A stretch of 11,739 bases of DNA, taken from NCBI GenBank assembly GCA_031281925.1, contig JAITES010000144.1:1-11739 (forward strand), in the 5' to 3' direction. Of this stretch, positions 1 through 7,492 are shown piece by piece. Position numbers and translations under genes: made by a program. Each line of letters opens with the position of its first letter. Positions within the stretch are counted from its first letter, which is position 1. Source of the DNA: Treponema sp. GTDB taxonomy: Bacteria > Spirochaetota > Spirochaetia > Treponematales > Breznakiellaceae. Under the pieces are notes generated by a model. The model was not told where the DNA came from, did no database searches, and saw only the letters and a list, made by a program, of their open reading frames with translations.

Positions 1-500
1 CCCTCCGCCTCATCAGGCAATCTCGCCAGATTCAGCACATGGATCTCCATCAGATCGTTGAACGGAAAATACTCCTCCCTCTCCAGCATCTGGAATACCG
101 GATGATACTTCCTACTTTCCGGTGTGAAATCGTAATCCGTTATCACTATCGAAATTACCCGCTTCAGATCCCCGTAATGCCCGCCGGAACCTATCTGCGC
201 CGTTACCATGTTCGCCATATAGTAGCTGATCCGTTCCCGCATTTCGGGTATCGCCGCGATCTGTATCTCTATGTTCACGATCTTCCCGCTCCCGGTGCGT
301 ATCTTCACGTCCAGGATTTCCAGCTTGTCCCCGCTGAATTCCCGCTTCAGATGCGGGTCCACGATGGTGAGTTCCTCGAACTCTTCCTCCGCCAGTTCCG
401 GGAGGACGGCTTTCAGGAAATCCGCAAGGATATTCTTGCTGCGCTGGTCGCCGAACAGGAGTTTGAAGGCAAAGTCAATTTTTGGCAGCATGAGATTCAT
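1..500 (-). CDS. Rpn-family PD-(D/E)XK recombination-promoting nuclease / putative transposase, 3' end outside window
   Basis: About 166 N-terminal residues are visible and the gene runs off the left edge. The protein opens MNLMLPKIDFAFKLLFGD, the usual start of Rpn/PD-(D/E)XK transposase-family proteins. A core nuclease motif is visible: Asp64 in LEILDVKIRTG, then Glu78 and Gln80 in VNIEIQ, matching the D...ExQ form of the fold. Later stretches (ERISYYMANMV, LKRVISIVITDY, EIHVLNLARLP) also fit the family. Known members are DNA endonucleases that stimulate RecA-independent recombination; they are not classical IS transposases. I chose the ATG at 500; a TAG stop lies in frame at 513-515 and there is no Shine-Dalgarno, but a strong promoter ends six bases before the ATG. 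Whether the C-terminus is intact cannot be seen. Confidence 0.85.
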   Translation of the reverse strand, partial: MNLMLPKIDFAFKLLFGDQRSKNILADFLKAVLPELAEEEFEELTIVDPHLKREFSGDKLEILDVKIRTGSGKIVNIEIQIAAIPEMRERISYYMANMVTAQIGSGGHYGDLKRVISIVITDYDFTPESRKYHPVFQMLEREEYFPFNDLMEIHVLNLARLPDEAE

Positions 501-506
501 AGTTGA

Positions 507-535
507 AATATACTACGAAAGTCCGCGAATGACAA
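507..535 (-). promoter_or_regulatory. Sigma-70-type promoter of the Rpn-family gene, predicted to give a leaderless mRNA
   Basis: On the minus strand a -35 box TTGTCA (530-535) and a -10 box TATATT (507-512) each match consensus at five of six bases and are separated by exactly 17 bp. Only six bases lie between the -10 box and the ATG at 500, so the expected transcription start falls on or next to the A of the ATG. Confidence 0.6.
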
Positions 536-705
536 ATCTCCGCGAATTTAAGGCCGAAACCGGGGACAACGAGAAGGCCATGAAGATGGCGATACAATAC
601 TGTATAGAAAACAACATATTGAGGAATTTTTTGGAAGAACACGCTTCGGAGGTGATGAATATGTTATTAACCGAATGGAACACGGTAGAAGACGGAATAA
701 TGTAA
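529..705 (+). pseudogene. C-terminal remnant of a YhgA-like/PD-(D/E)XK family putative transposase
   Basis: An open frame of 58 codons from an ATG at 529 contains MKMAIQYCIENNILRNFLEE followed by HASEVMNMLLTEWN. This resembles the conserved C-terminal helical segment of gut-bacterial PD-(D/E)XK transposase-family proteins (pattern AIxYCIExxILxxFLExxxSEVxNMLxTEWN), which normally follows a nuclease domain and is often followed by Glu/Gly/Arg repeats. Neither the nuclease domain nor the repeat tail is present; the frame stops at TAA just after TEWNTVEDGIM. The frame is open further upstream (ATG at 490), but that stretch is antisense to the Rpn gene and does not look like protein. There is no ribosome binding site. 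I read it as a decayed fragment, truncated where the Rpn gene begins. The family assignment rests on remembered motif patterns, so confidence is moderate. Confidence 0.5.
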
Positions 706-718
706 ACTTACCGCCCTT

Positions 719-752
719 CATCTTCGCTGCCGGCCTCTGCAGAATGAAGATG
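719..752. other. Imperfect hairpin between the transposase remnant and the OB-like gene
   Basis: CATCTTC (719-725) pairs with GAAGATG (746-752), and an inner CTGC (727-730) pairs with GCAG (739-742) across an eight-base loop. It lies just downstream of the minus-strand stop at 767 and could be a weak 3' end structure, but no T-tract follows on either strand, so I do not call it a terminator. Confidence 0.3.
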
Positions 753-766
753 CCTTTCGCTGCGAA

Positions 767-1180
767 TCAGGGGTTTTGCACTATGCTGATGTCCAGGAGG
801 TAGCTGTGGACTCCGGCTTTTTTACCGTTGGCAAGTACAAGGTCGCGGTAATCCGGGCGGCCTTTTACGGTAACCACCTGCTGTTGATACCTGGAAAGCA
901 GGGGGCGGTCTTTCTCTTCGACATACCAGTCCTGATCCTTTTCATCGGTAATTACCAGGCTTGAGAACAGATCCGTACCCACCAGCCGTACCCGGCCTTT
1001 GACCAGCACTTCGTTTGCCGTCTTTCGGGAAACGGCGCCCGAACCGGAAGCTTCCGCCGTATTCCCGGATTTCTTTCCGTCCGCGGTATCCCCGGAACCC
1101 AGGGCGCCGGTTTCTCCCGGCAGAAAGGCAGTCAGGAATACCGCAAGCAGAACTGCCGGCAGGGATGTATTAACGGGCAT
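767..1180 (-). CDS. Small exported protein with a possible OB-like beta domain, unknown function
   Basis: The 137-residue product starts with a hydrophobic segment (residues 5-22, LPAVLLAVFLTAFL) that looks like a signal peptide or anchor; no lipobox is seen. A Gly/Ser/Ala/Lys-rich linker (about 28-55) leads to a C-terminal domain (about 56-135) with alternating hydrophobic strands: EVLVKGRVRLVG, SSLVITDEKDQDWYV, QVVTVKGRPDY and YLLDISIV. That pattern fits a small OB-fold-like barrel, as in several periplasmic stress proteins, but this is inference from pattern only. The start codon lies inside the end of the metalloprotease gene (11-base overlap), with GGAAGG ten bases upstream of the ATG, so the two are probably translationally coupled. 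It may assist or modulate the protease or share its substrate environment. I do not recognise a named family. Confidence 0.75.
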   Translation of the reverse strand: MPVNTSLPAVLLAVFLTAFLPGETGALGSGDTADGKKSGNTAEASGSGAVSRKTANEVLVKGRVRLVGTDLFSSLVITDEKDQDWYVEEKDRPLLSRYQQQVVTVKGRPDYRDLVLANGKKAGVHSYLLDISIVQNP

Positions 1181-2684
1181 GTTTGTTTAACCTTCCCGCA
1201 GGCTTTTTCCCTTCCCGGATGCGCGCCATGGCATCCCGGTCTACAGGGTAATTGTCCGGCAGATAGCCCCAGGAAGCGCCTCCGCCCCCCTCGTTGAAGA
1301 GCCTGTTGGCCATGATGCCCGCGGAGGCAAGCCGCTTGATGCTGCCGGTTTCTTCCGCACCGGGATTTTGGGCTGTATTTTTGTTATAGGTTAAAAGATA
1401 CTGGGCTGTTACACTAGAGTCATTCTCGCCAATGGGTGGCAGGCTGAGGTCATGTTTTATGCCTACATACCGAATATTGCTATCGGTGGTCCCAAAATTA
1501 TAGGTAGTATCGGTGGTATCATGCAGTTGGCTATAAATTCCTTCCCCTGGAGCAAAATCCCATGAAGTCGAACCCCAATCCAGGTAATCACCGGGCCTGA
1601 TGAAGGGTGTCATTAAAAGGTTGTAGTCAAGATAATCGTTATAGCCGTATATTCCGCTCGGCTGTTTCAGCAGATTGGCCAGGAACCAGCTTCGCAGCAC
1701 TATATTCCAGTCGGCCTCCGTGCCGCCGCTTCCGGGAAGGGGAATCTTGTCCCCGAACCGGTTATTTACGGAAGTGGTTACCGCCCTGTAATCCCGGTAG
1801 CCTGACTTGATAATCTCCTTATAGATACCGGTTCCGTTGCTGGCATGGGCACGGAGCCACTGGAAGAAGAGGTAGACCGTGGCATAGTTCCCTAAATCGC
1901 CATACTTGTCGTTTCCCTCCCAAAACCCTGCCCATATATAAAAATTGTTTCCGCAGCGTATGTTTTTGTTGTAGCCTATGTTCTGGGGGTCGCTATAGAC
2001 GATGAGCCTCCCGTTGGGATCTCCTTTTATACTGGAACCTGAAAGGTAAATTTTATTGGATGAATCACGTCCGTAGATGAACTCCGCTGCGGTGGAGAGC
2101 CCTTCGTTAATCCACACATCCGGTTCCCGGCCGTCTATGGCCGCCGTACTGGAGTAATTTATAAGATGCTGCAATTCATGGGCCATTGTTGAAAAGAGCG
2201 AAGACATAGACTGTAAACCCGGATTGGTATCAATGTAGAGCATGTCCGCTTCATTGGAACAGTATGCCGGATTAGCGGGATCTTCACTCTTTTTCATCAT
2301 ATCCAGGGAGTAGAAATACCCGGCTATATAGCCGCCGCCGGTATAGCCGTCCAGAATATCCAGAAGAAGGAGTATAACCTTGCCGTTCCCGTCTATATCC
2401 AGAATTGTGCCGAAAGTATCGGTAATGGGGCCGCGAATTCTCGATGCATAGATATCGGCGATATTCTGGGCCACGGCAGAGTCTACATTGGCCTTCTGGT
2501 CGGCATATACCATGCAATAGTCATTTTCCGCCAGACAGTCGGCGGTAAGGCTGTAATATGTCCCTTTTTCGTTATCAACCGCCCAGAAGTCCCGGGACGG
2601 AGTTCCCTCGTCGTTATTTCCGTTGTTACAGGCGGCAAGGAGCAGGACAAGAGCCGGAACAGCAAAAAAAAGGCGTTTTTTCAT
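1170..2684 (-). CDS. M30-type (hyicolysin-like) zinc metallopeptidase, lipoprotein
   Basis: The 504-residue product is a predicted envelope-anchored lipoprotein: KK, a hydrophobic core and LLLAAC, giving a lipidated Cys19. The zinc site is visible as HELQH (residues 169-173) in MAHELQHLINYSS, followed about 20 residues on by WINEGLSTAAE with Glu194 as likely third ligand. This HExxH...NEG arrangement and the LQHLINY context match peptidase family M30. A DIDGNGKV segment (about 97-104) upstream resembles a calcium-binding loop and also occurs in such proteins. The rest is rich in Tyr, Gly, Asn and Trp, typical of a secreted enzyme. I prefer the ATG at 2684 over the adjacent TTG at 2687; GGAGG lies ten bases before the ATG. 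It overlaps the downstream small exported gene. Likely role: surface or periplasmic proteolysis; the substrate is unknown. Confidence 0.85.
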   Translation of the reverse strand: MKKRLFFAVPALVLLLAACNNGNNDEGTPSRDFWAVDNEKGTYYSLTADCLAENDYCMVYADQKANVDSAVAQNIADIYASRIRGPITDTFGTILDIDGNGKVILLLLDILDGYTGGGYIAGYFYSLDMMKKSEDPANPAYCSNEADMLYIDTNPGLQSMSSLFSTMAHELQHLINYSSTAAIDGREPDVWINEGLSTAAEFIYGRDSSNKIYLSGSSIKGDPNGRLIVYSDPQNIGYNKNIRCGNNFYIWAGFWEGNDKYGDLGNYATVYLFFQWLRAHASNGTGIYKEIIKSGYRDYRAVTTSVNNRFGDKIPLPGSGGTEADWNIVLRSWFLANLLKQPSGIYGYNDYLDYNLLMTPFIRPGDYLDWGSTSWDFAPGEGIYSQLHDTTDTTYNFGTTDSNIRYVGIKHDLSLPPIGENDSSVTAQYLLTYNKNTAQNPGAEETGSIKRLASAGIMANRLFNEGGGGASWGYLPDNYPVDRDAMARIREGKKPAGRLNKHAR

Positions 2685-2711
2685 CAAAATTTATCCTCCG
2701 GTTAAGCATAA

Positions 2712-2727
2712 CGCATGTTTCCATGCG
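2712..2727 (-). other. Perfect 6-bp stem hairpin in the protease 5' leader
   Basis: CGCATG, a four-base loop and CATGCG form a perfect palindrome in the predicted untranslated leader of the metalloprotease gene, between its promoter and its ribosome binding site. It could stabilise the mRNA or bind a regulator. No further support is visible. Confidence 0.3.
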
Positions 2728-2739
2728 CCGTTGTTTCAA

Positions 2740-2768
2740 ACCATAGCACATATCGCGGATCATTTCAA
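2740..2768 (-). promoter_or_regulatory. Candidate promoter of the metalloprotease operon
   Basis: On the minus strand TTGAAA (2763-2768) and TATGGT (2740-2745) are separated by 17 bp, and the -10 box is preceded by TGC, an extended -10 motif. The predicted start near 2733 leaves a leader of about 49 bases containing the GGAGG site. Confidence 0.5.
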
Positions 2769-2796
2769 ATTATCCCTTCCGGGCAAAAATTTTTCC

Positions 2797-2825
2797 TTGA
2801 CAGATCTCCGTTCCGGCTTTATCAT
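2797..2825 (+). promoter_or_regulatory. Near-consensus promoter of the sugar ABC ATPase gene
   Basis: A perfect TTGACA (2797-2802) and TATCAT (2820-2825, one mismatch) are separated by exactly 17 bp. Transcription would start near 2832, leaving about 30 bases of leader with AGGGAGG (2848-2854) seven bases before the ATG at 2862. This predicts strong constitutive expression. Confidence 0.75.
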
Positions 2826-2861
2826 GGAAAATATAAATTAACCCTAAAGGGAGGCCATAAT

Positions 2862-3968
2862 ATGGCAAAAGTAGAATTAAAAGGCATCAGTAAGGTGTAC
2901 GAAGGCAATGTCCGGGCGGTGGATAATGCCAACATCGTGGTAGAGGACAAGGAATTTGTCGTCTTTGTAGGACCCTCAGGCTGCGGTAAGTCAACTACCC
3001 TCCGGATGGTCGCCGGTCTTGAGGACATCACGGAAGGTGAACTCTATATCGACGGCGAATTGATGAACGATGTTCCCCCCAAAGACCGGAATATCGCCAT
3101 GGTATTCCAGAATTACGCCCTCTATCCCCACATGACGGTGTATGACAACATGGCCTTCGGGCTCCGGATCAAGAAAGTCCCCAAGGATGAAATTGACCGC
3201 CGGGTTCACGAAGCGGCCCGTATTTTGGACATTGAAAAGTTCCTGGATCGCAAGCCCAAGGCTCTTTCCGGCGGTCAGCGCCAGCGTGTCGCGGTCGGCC
3301 GGGCCATCGTGCGGAATCCCAAGGTCTTCCTGTTTGACGAACCCCTTTCCAACCTGGACGCTAAACTCCGTGTGCAGATGCGCGCCGAGCTTTCCAGCCT
3401 CCATCTCCGCCTCAACGCCACCATGATCTACGTTACCCACGACCAGGTGGAAGCCATGACCATGGCCAACAAGATCGTGGTTATGAAAGACGGTAAAATT
3501 CAGCAGATCGGCGCTCCTCTGGAACTCTATAACAAGCCGATCAACAAGTTTGTCGCCGGTTTTATCGGCTCCCCGCCCATGAACTTCCTCACCGTCAAGG
3601 TAAGCGAAGAAGGCGGTTCCATTGTTCTGGATGAAGGTTCCTTCAAGCTAAAACCCATCAAAGAACATGAAGAATTTCTTAAAAGGTATGTGGGCAAGGA
3701 GGTCTTCTTTGGCATCCGTCCCGAGGATCTTACCTTTACAGAGAAGGCCAGTTCCACAAGCTTCCCGGTAAAGATCACCGTGGTTGAGCCTCTGGGCGCC
3801 GACATTCATCTCTGGTTGACCACGGAAACCCAGCCCCTGGTAGCCAGGACTGAGCCTCATCACGCCTTCAAGGTAGGCGATACTGCCAACTTCGAGCCCC
3901 ACATGGATAAAGCCCGCTACTTCGACAAGGAAACCGAACTTTCCATAGTTTCGGAACTCGACAAGTAG
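2862..3968 (+). CDS. ugpC: Sugar ABC transporter ATP-binding protein, MalK/UgpC/MsmK type
   Basis: The 368-residue protein is the cytoplasmic ATPase that powers CUT1-type carbohydrate importers. All key motifs are present: Walker A GPSGCGKST (37-45), Q-loop Gln83 in VFQNYALYPHMTVYDNMAFG (82-101, diagnostic of the MalK group), signature LSGGQ (135-139), Walker B FLFDEP with catalytic Glu160, D-loop SNLD and switch His193 in VTHDQ. Residues from about 235 on form the TOBE/OB regulatory domain, including FFGIRPEDL (282-290). Length is normal for the family. The start at 2862 is fixed by AGGGAGG seven bases upstream; the frame is open further upstream, but that stretch contains the promoter. No permease or binding-protein gene is adjacent, and the gene has its own strong promoter and terminator. 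It may therefore serve several importers, as MsmK does in streptococci. The symbol names the family type; the transported substrate is not determined. Confidence 0.93.
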   Translation: MAKVELKGISKVYEGNVRAVDNANIVVEDKEFVVFVGPSGCGKSTTLRMVAGLEDITEGELYIDGELMNDVPPKDRNIAMVFQNYALYPHMTVYDNMAFGLRIKKVPKDEIDRRVHEAARILDIEKFLDRKPKALSGGQRQRVAVGRAIVRNPKVFLFDEPLSNLDAKLRVQMRAELSSLHLRLNATMIYVTHDQVEAMTMANKIVVMKDGKIQQIGAPLELYNKPINKFVAGFIGSPPMNFLTVKVSEEGGSIVLDEGSFKLKPIKEHEEFLKRYVGKEVFFGIRPEDLTFTEKASSTSFPVKITVVEPLGADIHLWLTTETQPLVARTEPHHAFKVGDTANFEPHMDKARYFDKETELSIVSELDK

Positions 3969-3989
3969 TTTCAGTTTTGAATCCTAAAG

Positions 3990-4020
3990 CCGCCTTCGGT
4001 GTTCCGTGGGCGGTTTTTTT
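3990..4020 (+). terminator. Rho-independent terminator after the ABC ATPase gene
   Basis: CCGCC (3990-3994) pairs with GGCGG (4009-4013), with an inner CGG/CCG stem (3997-3999 with 4004-4006) closing a TGTT loop. A run of seven T follows (4014-4020). It lies about 20 bases after the stop codon and separates the ATPase gene from the helicase gene. Confidence 0.85.
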
Positions 4021-4066
4021 GTGCCTCAAATAGAAATGTTATCGAAAGGTGCCTGTACTTTTCGCA

Positions 4067-4082
4067 GATAATGACATATTAT
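4067..4082 (+). promoter_or_regulatory. Candidate -10 elements close to the helicase start
   Basis: Two -10-like hexamers, GATAAT (4067-4072) and TATTAT (4077-4082), lie 18 and 8 bases before the helicase ATG. Neither has a good -35 box at the right distance. Use of either would give an extremely short or absent leader, in line with the lack of a Shine-Dalgarno. Confidence 0.3.
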
Positions 4083-4090
4083 AGAACTAC

Positions 4091-6007
4091 ATGACAAATA
4101 ATACAGAATCCGACGTCTCAAGCGGAGCTGTTTCCGCCTTTTCGGTTTTCGGCCTTTCTCAGGATGTGCTCTCCTGTCTTGAAAAAAAAGGCTTTAGCGC
4201 CCCCACTCCCATTCAGAGCATTGCCCTGCCCCGGCTCATGGCGGATGAGGGCCACCTCATCGTCAGGGCCCGTACCGGTACCGGAAAGACTGCGGCCTTC
4301 GGCATTCCGCTGGTGGAAAAGCTTACGACCGCGGGCCACGCGCCCAGGGCCTTGATTCTTACCCCTACCAGGGAACTCTGCCTCCAGGTTTCCAGGGAAA
4401 TTGCCTCCCTCAATCCCCGGCCTTATCCCAGAATTACCGCGGTGTACGGAGGCGCCTCTATCCGTACCCAGATTCTCGATCTGAAACGGGGGGTAGAGAT
4501 AGTAGTGGGTACGCCGGGGCGTATCATGGATCTTATGGAACGGAAGGTTCTCGATCTCTCCGCGGTTGACTGGTTCATTCTGGATGAGGCCGACGAGATG
4601 CTCGATATGGGTTTCTTTGAGGATGTGGAAAAGATCCTGGAAGCGGTCAAGCCGGAGCGCCGGGTGGCCCTCTTTTCGGCTACCATGCCGGAGCCCATAC
4701 TCCGGGTAGTCCGTACCCATATCGGGGAAGTTGACATTCTCGAAGATCCGGCCCCGGCCGAGGATGAAAAGCCCGCGGTGGATCAGTATTACCTGGTTTT
4801 GAAGCGGGAAGACAAGCTTGAAGCCCTCAGGCGGATCATCGACCAGGCCGAAGATTTTTACGGCCTTGTTTTTTGCGCCACCAAGGTGGAAACCGATGAA
4901 CTTGCCCGGCGGCTCGTGGAATCAGGTTACACTGCAGAGGCCATTCACGGGGATCTCAGCCAGGAAGCCAGGGAACGGACTCTCCGGCGTTTCCGGGCCC
5001 AGCATACCAAGATCCTGGTGGCTACCGATGTGGCCGCACGGGGCCTGGACATTGAAAGGCTCAGCCATGTGATCAACTGGAATCTTCCCAACGACAGGGA
5101 GACCTATGTCCACCGGATTGGGCGCACCGGCCGGGCCGGAAGGCGGGGAAAGGCCGTGAGTCTCGCGTTGCCCGCGGAACGGGGCCGTATGAAGGCCCTT
5201 TCCCACAGCATGGAACGGGTGCTGGGGAGCGCCATCGTCTGGACTCAGGTTCCCTCGGTGAAGTCGGTGATGAAGGCCCTCCGGCGCCGGATTGTGGGTG
5301 AAGTGATGGAAGCCGCCGGCCCGCTTGACAGGCCTGATCCGGGTAATGAAGCGGCGCAGGATGAAGATGCGGCGCAGGATGGTGAAAATACCCTTATTCA
5401 GGATACTCCGCCCGCGGCCCCTGCGGAAGAGACTCAGCTTTCAAGCCTCAATCCCTATATCCGCAAGGTTTGCACCCAACTGGTCGAGGAACTGGGAGCC
5501 GAAAGAGCCCTGGAAGCGCTCATCACCGCCCGTTACGGCGAGCATCTGGATCCTTCCCGCTATGGAACGGTAACGGAATTTACCGAAGAGGATTTTAGGC
5601 AGTCTTTCCAGAAACCGGGGCGGAAGGGCAAAGGCTTCGAGGGCCGCCGATTTGAAGGCCGCCGCCGTGAAGGCGCTTTTGATGAAGAGCCCCGTGTACC
5701 GCGGGGGGGCGGAGAAGGCTGGCGCCGCGAAGGCAGGTTTGAAGAAGGTTCCCATTCCCCGCAGGGTGGAAAAACCAGAGTATATGTAGGTTTGGGCCGG
5801 GGCCACGGAGCCGGAGCCCGTGAAGTGGCCTCCCTCCTCATGCGGGCGGGCGGTGTTCCGGGGCGTCTTATAGACTCCATCGAAATGAAGGAATTCTGTG
5901 CCTTCGCCACTCTCCCTGCCGAAGCCGCCCGCCGGGCCTGCGCCTTTTCCCAAAACAGTTCCGGCGTGCCTTCCATTAGGGTGGCAACAGACAAGACGCC
6001 ACGGTAA
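4091..6007 (+). CDS. deaD: DEAD-box ATP-dependent RNA helicase with DbpA-type RNA-binding domain (DeaD/CsdA-like)
   Basis: The 638-residue protein unwinds structured RNA using ATP, probably in ribosome assembly, mRNA turnover or cold adaptation. Visible motifs in order: Q motif GFSAPTPIQ (34-42), Walker A ARTGTGKT (60-67), PTREL (92-96), TPGR (141-144), DEAD (165-168), SAT (196-198), then the second RecA domain with ATDVAARGLDIE (311-322) and HRIGRTGR (341-348). An acidic linker (about 405-450) and a predicted dimerisation/helical segment follow, then a Gly/Arg/Glu-rich linker (508-560) with repeated FEGRR units. The last ~75 residues, from TRVYVGLGRGHGAG (562-575), match the DbpA/CsdA RNA-binding domain. 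The ATG at 4091 has no clear Shine-Dalgarno, but the helicase core begins shortly after it and no better start is seen. The symbol is by domain architecture; the exact orthologue is uncertain. Confidence 0.92.
   Translation: MTNNTESDVSSGAVSAFSVFGLSQDVLSCLEKKGFSAPTPIQSIALPRLMADEGHLIVRARTGTGKTAAFGIPLVEKLTTAGHAPRALILTPTRELCLQVSREIASLNPRPYPRITAVYGGASIRTQILDLKRGVEIVVGTPGRIMDLMERKVLDLSAVDWFILDEADEMLDMGFFEDVEKILEAVKPERRVALFSATMPEPILRVVRTHIGEVDILEDPAPAEDEKPAVDQYYLVLKREDKLEALRRIIDQAEDFYGLVFCATKVETDELARRLVESGYTAEAIHGDLSQEARERTLRRFRAQHTKILVATDVAARGLDIERLSHVINWNLPNDRETYVHRIGRTGRAGRRGKAVSLALPAERGRMKALSHSMERVLGSAIVWTQVPSVKSVMKALRRRIVGEVMEAAGPLDRPDPGNEAAQDEDAAQDGENTLIQDTPPAAPAEETQLSSLNPYIRKVCTQLVEELGAERALEALITARYGEHLDPSRYGTVTEFTEEDFRQSFQKPGRKGKGFEGRRFEGRRREGAFDEEPRVPRGGGEGWRREGRFEEGSHSPQGGKTRVYVGLGRGHGAGAREVASLLMRAGGVPGRLIDSIEMKEFCAFATLPAEAARRACAFSQNSSGVPSIRVATDKTPR
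5351..5381 (+). repeat. 13-bp direct repeat (18-bp period) in the helicase acidic linker
   Basis: GCGGCGCAGGATG occurs at 5351-5363 and again at 5369-5381, exactly 18 bp apart, so the frame is kept. The two units encode AAQDED and AAQDGE in the disordered acidic linker. It looks like a recent in-frame duplication by slippage. Confidence 0.75.
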
Positions 6008-6052
6008 TAGCAATAGCTGCCGTTAAAGGCTGATTTTTCCCTGTGCTGCCGC

Positions 6053-7462
6053 TTAGTCCGGCGTTACCACCGGTTTCTCGTCGACAAGCTGCTGTATCAC
6101 TCCCTCGGACAGATTCTCTTCGGTTATTTCGGACAGGGAAATTCCCCCCTGCTGGCGGTATTTGCCGGGGCTGGACCCTGTGTAGGCTTTGAAGATTTTG
6201 GAAAACCAGCTCTGATCTTCAAACCCGCAGTTACAGGATATGTCGCAGAGGGAGAGATCCGTTTCCAGCAGCAGTTTTCCTGCTTTTTCCACCCGCAGAC
6301 GGTTTAGATAGCTTGAGAAATTTTCTCCCATCTCTTCCTTGAAGATCGTACTAAAGTAGGGGGCGGAAAGGCCTGAGACGCCGGCAATTTCCTTGAGGCT
6401 TATCTTGCGGGTATAGTTTTCCCGTATATACTGTTCCGCACGTTTGAGGGCCGAGACATGCTGAACTCCCTGGAAGGAGAATATCCTGGAAGTCATTTCT
6501 TCAATTATGGAGTACATTGTATCCGTCAATGCATTCATGTCGTCCGCTTCCTGAATTTTTCTGATATAGTTTGTACTTGTTTCCAGAAGCGACTGTTCGT
6601 TCAATCCTGTGTTAATATCAGATCGTGACAGAATTACTACCAGTTCAATGGCCTGCATCTGGATAAAGTGGTAATTTCCCGAGTTTCCCAGGCTTAGTTC
6701 CGCCAGAAACTCGTTAAGGACAGCGAGGGCATTTTCCCGGTTTCCGCTCCGCAGGCATGCAAGGAGCTTTTTTTCCTTGTCCAGGGGATAGGGCTGGATC
6801 TTTACCCCGGAATTATTCCGGAATTCGTCCATTTTCTTTTGCAGCGCCTCCTGCTGTTCTGTTCTGCGTTTTAGGGTTTCGAAATAGGCGTTGCTTTTAC
6901 GGGACACGGATTTTGCACAGAGCAGCAGCATCTCTGCCAGCGCCTTTATTTTTTTGGTGTCTCCATGGGGGAAAGAGGCAATCAGTTTTCTGAATTCATT
7001 TTCAGGCATGCCGTTCATAAGGGCAAGCCGTGCATCTTCCTGTATATTGTTATCTCCCAAAACCCCCGCTCCCAGAAGGGCGCCGATAAATTTACCTTCG
7101 GAATATACCGGGCTGACCCAGAAGACGAATCCCAGTTCACACATATAGATGTATGATCCCTCAAGACGATCCGATGTTTTCATCCCGTTAATATGCAGGT
7201 CCCTGCAGGGATTCTGGCGGAAATCTTCAGGACTTTTTATATCTGTTTTGGCACGGTATTTGGTACAATGCATACACATGCTGCGATCGGAAGTAATATT
7301 GCACATGCTTTCCGGAATGGGAAGGTAGTTTTCATCATGAACCGATACCATGGCCCCGGTTGCCCGGGCGTACATGGTTAAGGTCTTTGCCGCTTTCTGC
7401 AGAACCGGGTTAGTTTTGTTTACCTGCCTTTCCGTACTGTTTTTTTGAACTTCGCTTGCCAT
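6053..7462 (-). CDS. PocR-domain AraC-family transcriptional regulator, paralogue 1
   Basis: The 469-residue protein has an N-terminal PocR-type sensory domain (about 20-190) and a C-terminal AraC double helix-turn-helix (about 340-436). PocR hallmarks are conserved cysteines: Cys54, a CMHC pair (63-66), Cys86 in NPCRDLH and Cys108 in YIYMCELGFVFWVSPV. The middle region (about 225-335) is helical. The DNA-binding end shows ISLKEIAGVSGLSAPYFSTI and CGFEDQSWFSKIFKAYTGSSPGKYR. PocR domains bind small ligands; Salmonella PocR responds to 1,2-propanediol, but the ligand here cannot be read from sequence. The frame can be extended to a TTG at 7501, but that start lies inside the 80-bp repeat element; the ATG at 7462 has AAAGGA nine bases upstream and is preferred. 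It is convergent with the helicase gene. About 30 residues trail beyond the HTH with no recognised function. Confidence 0.88.
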   Translation of the reverse strand: MASEVQKNSTERQVNKTNPVLQKAAKTLTMYARATGAMVSVHDENYLPIPESMCNITSDRSMCMHCTKYRAKTDIKSPEDFRQNPCRDLHINGMKTSDRLEGSYIYMCELGFVFWVSPVYSEGKFIGALLGAGVLGDNNIQEDARLALMNGMPENEFRKLIASFPHGDTKKIKALAEMLLLCAKSVSRKSNAYFETLKRRTEQQEALQKKMDEFRNNSGVKIQPYPLDKEKKLLACLRSGNRENALAVLNEFLAELSLGNSGNYHFIQMQAIELVVILSRSDINTGLNEQSLLETSTNYIRKIQEADDMNALTDTMYSIIEEMTSRIFSFQGVQHVSALKRAEQYIRENYTRKISLKEIAGVSGLSAPYFSTIFKEEMGENFSSYLNRLRVEKAGKLLLETDLSLCDISCNCGFEDQSWFSKIFKAYTGSSPGKYRQQGGISLSEITEENLSEGVIQQLVDEKPVVTPD

Positions 7463-7492
7463 ATTTTGTAATCCTTTTTCTATCGCCCGAGG

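Noticed and set aside
39..506. Plus-strand open frame of 155 codons at the left edge
   Set aside because: It is antisense to the Rpn-family gene, whose motifs and promoter are clear; the plus-strand translation has no recognisable family.
6008..6052. Possible bidirectional terminator between the convergent helicase and regulator genes
   Set aside because: The GCC/GGC stem is only three pairs with mismatches; it is too weak to call despite the short T-run nearby.
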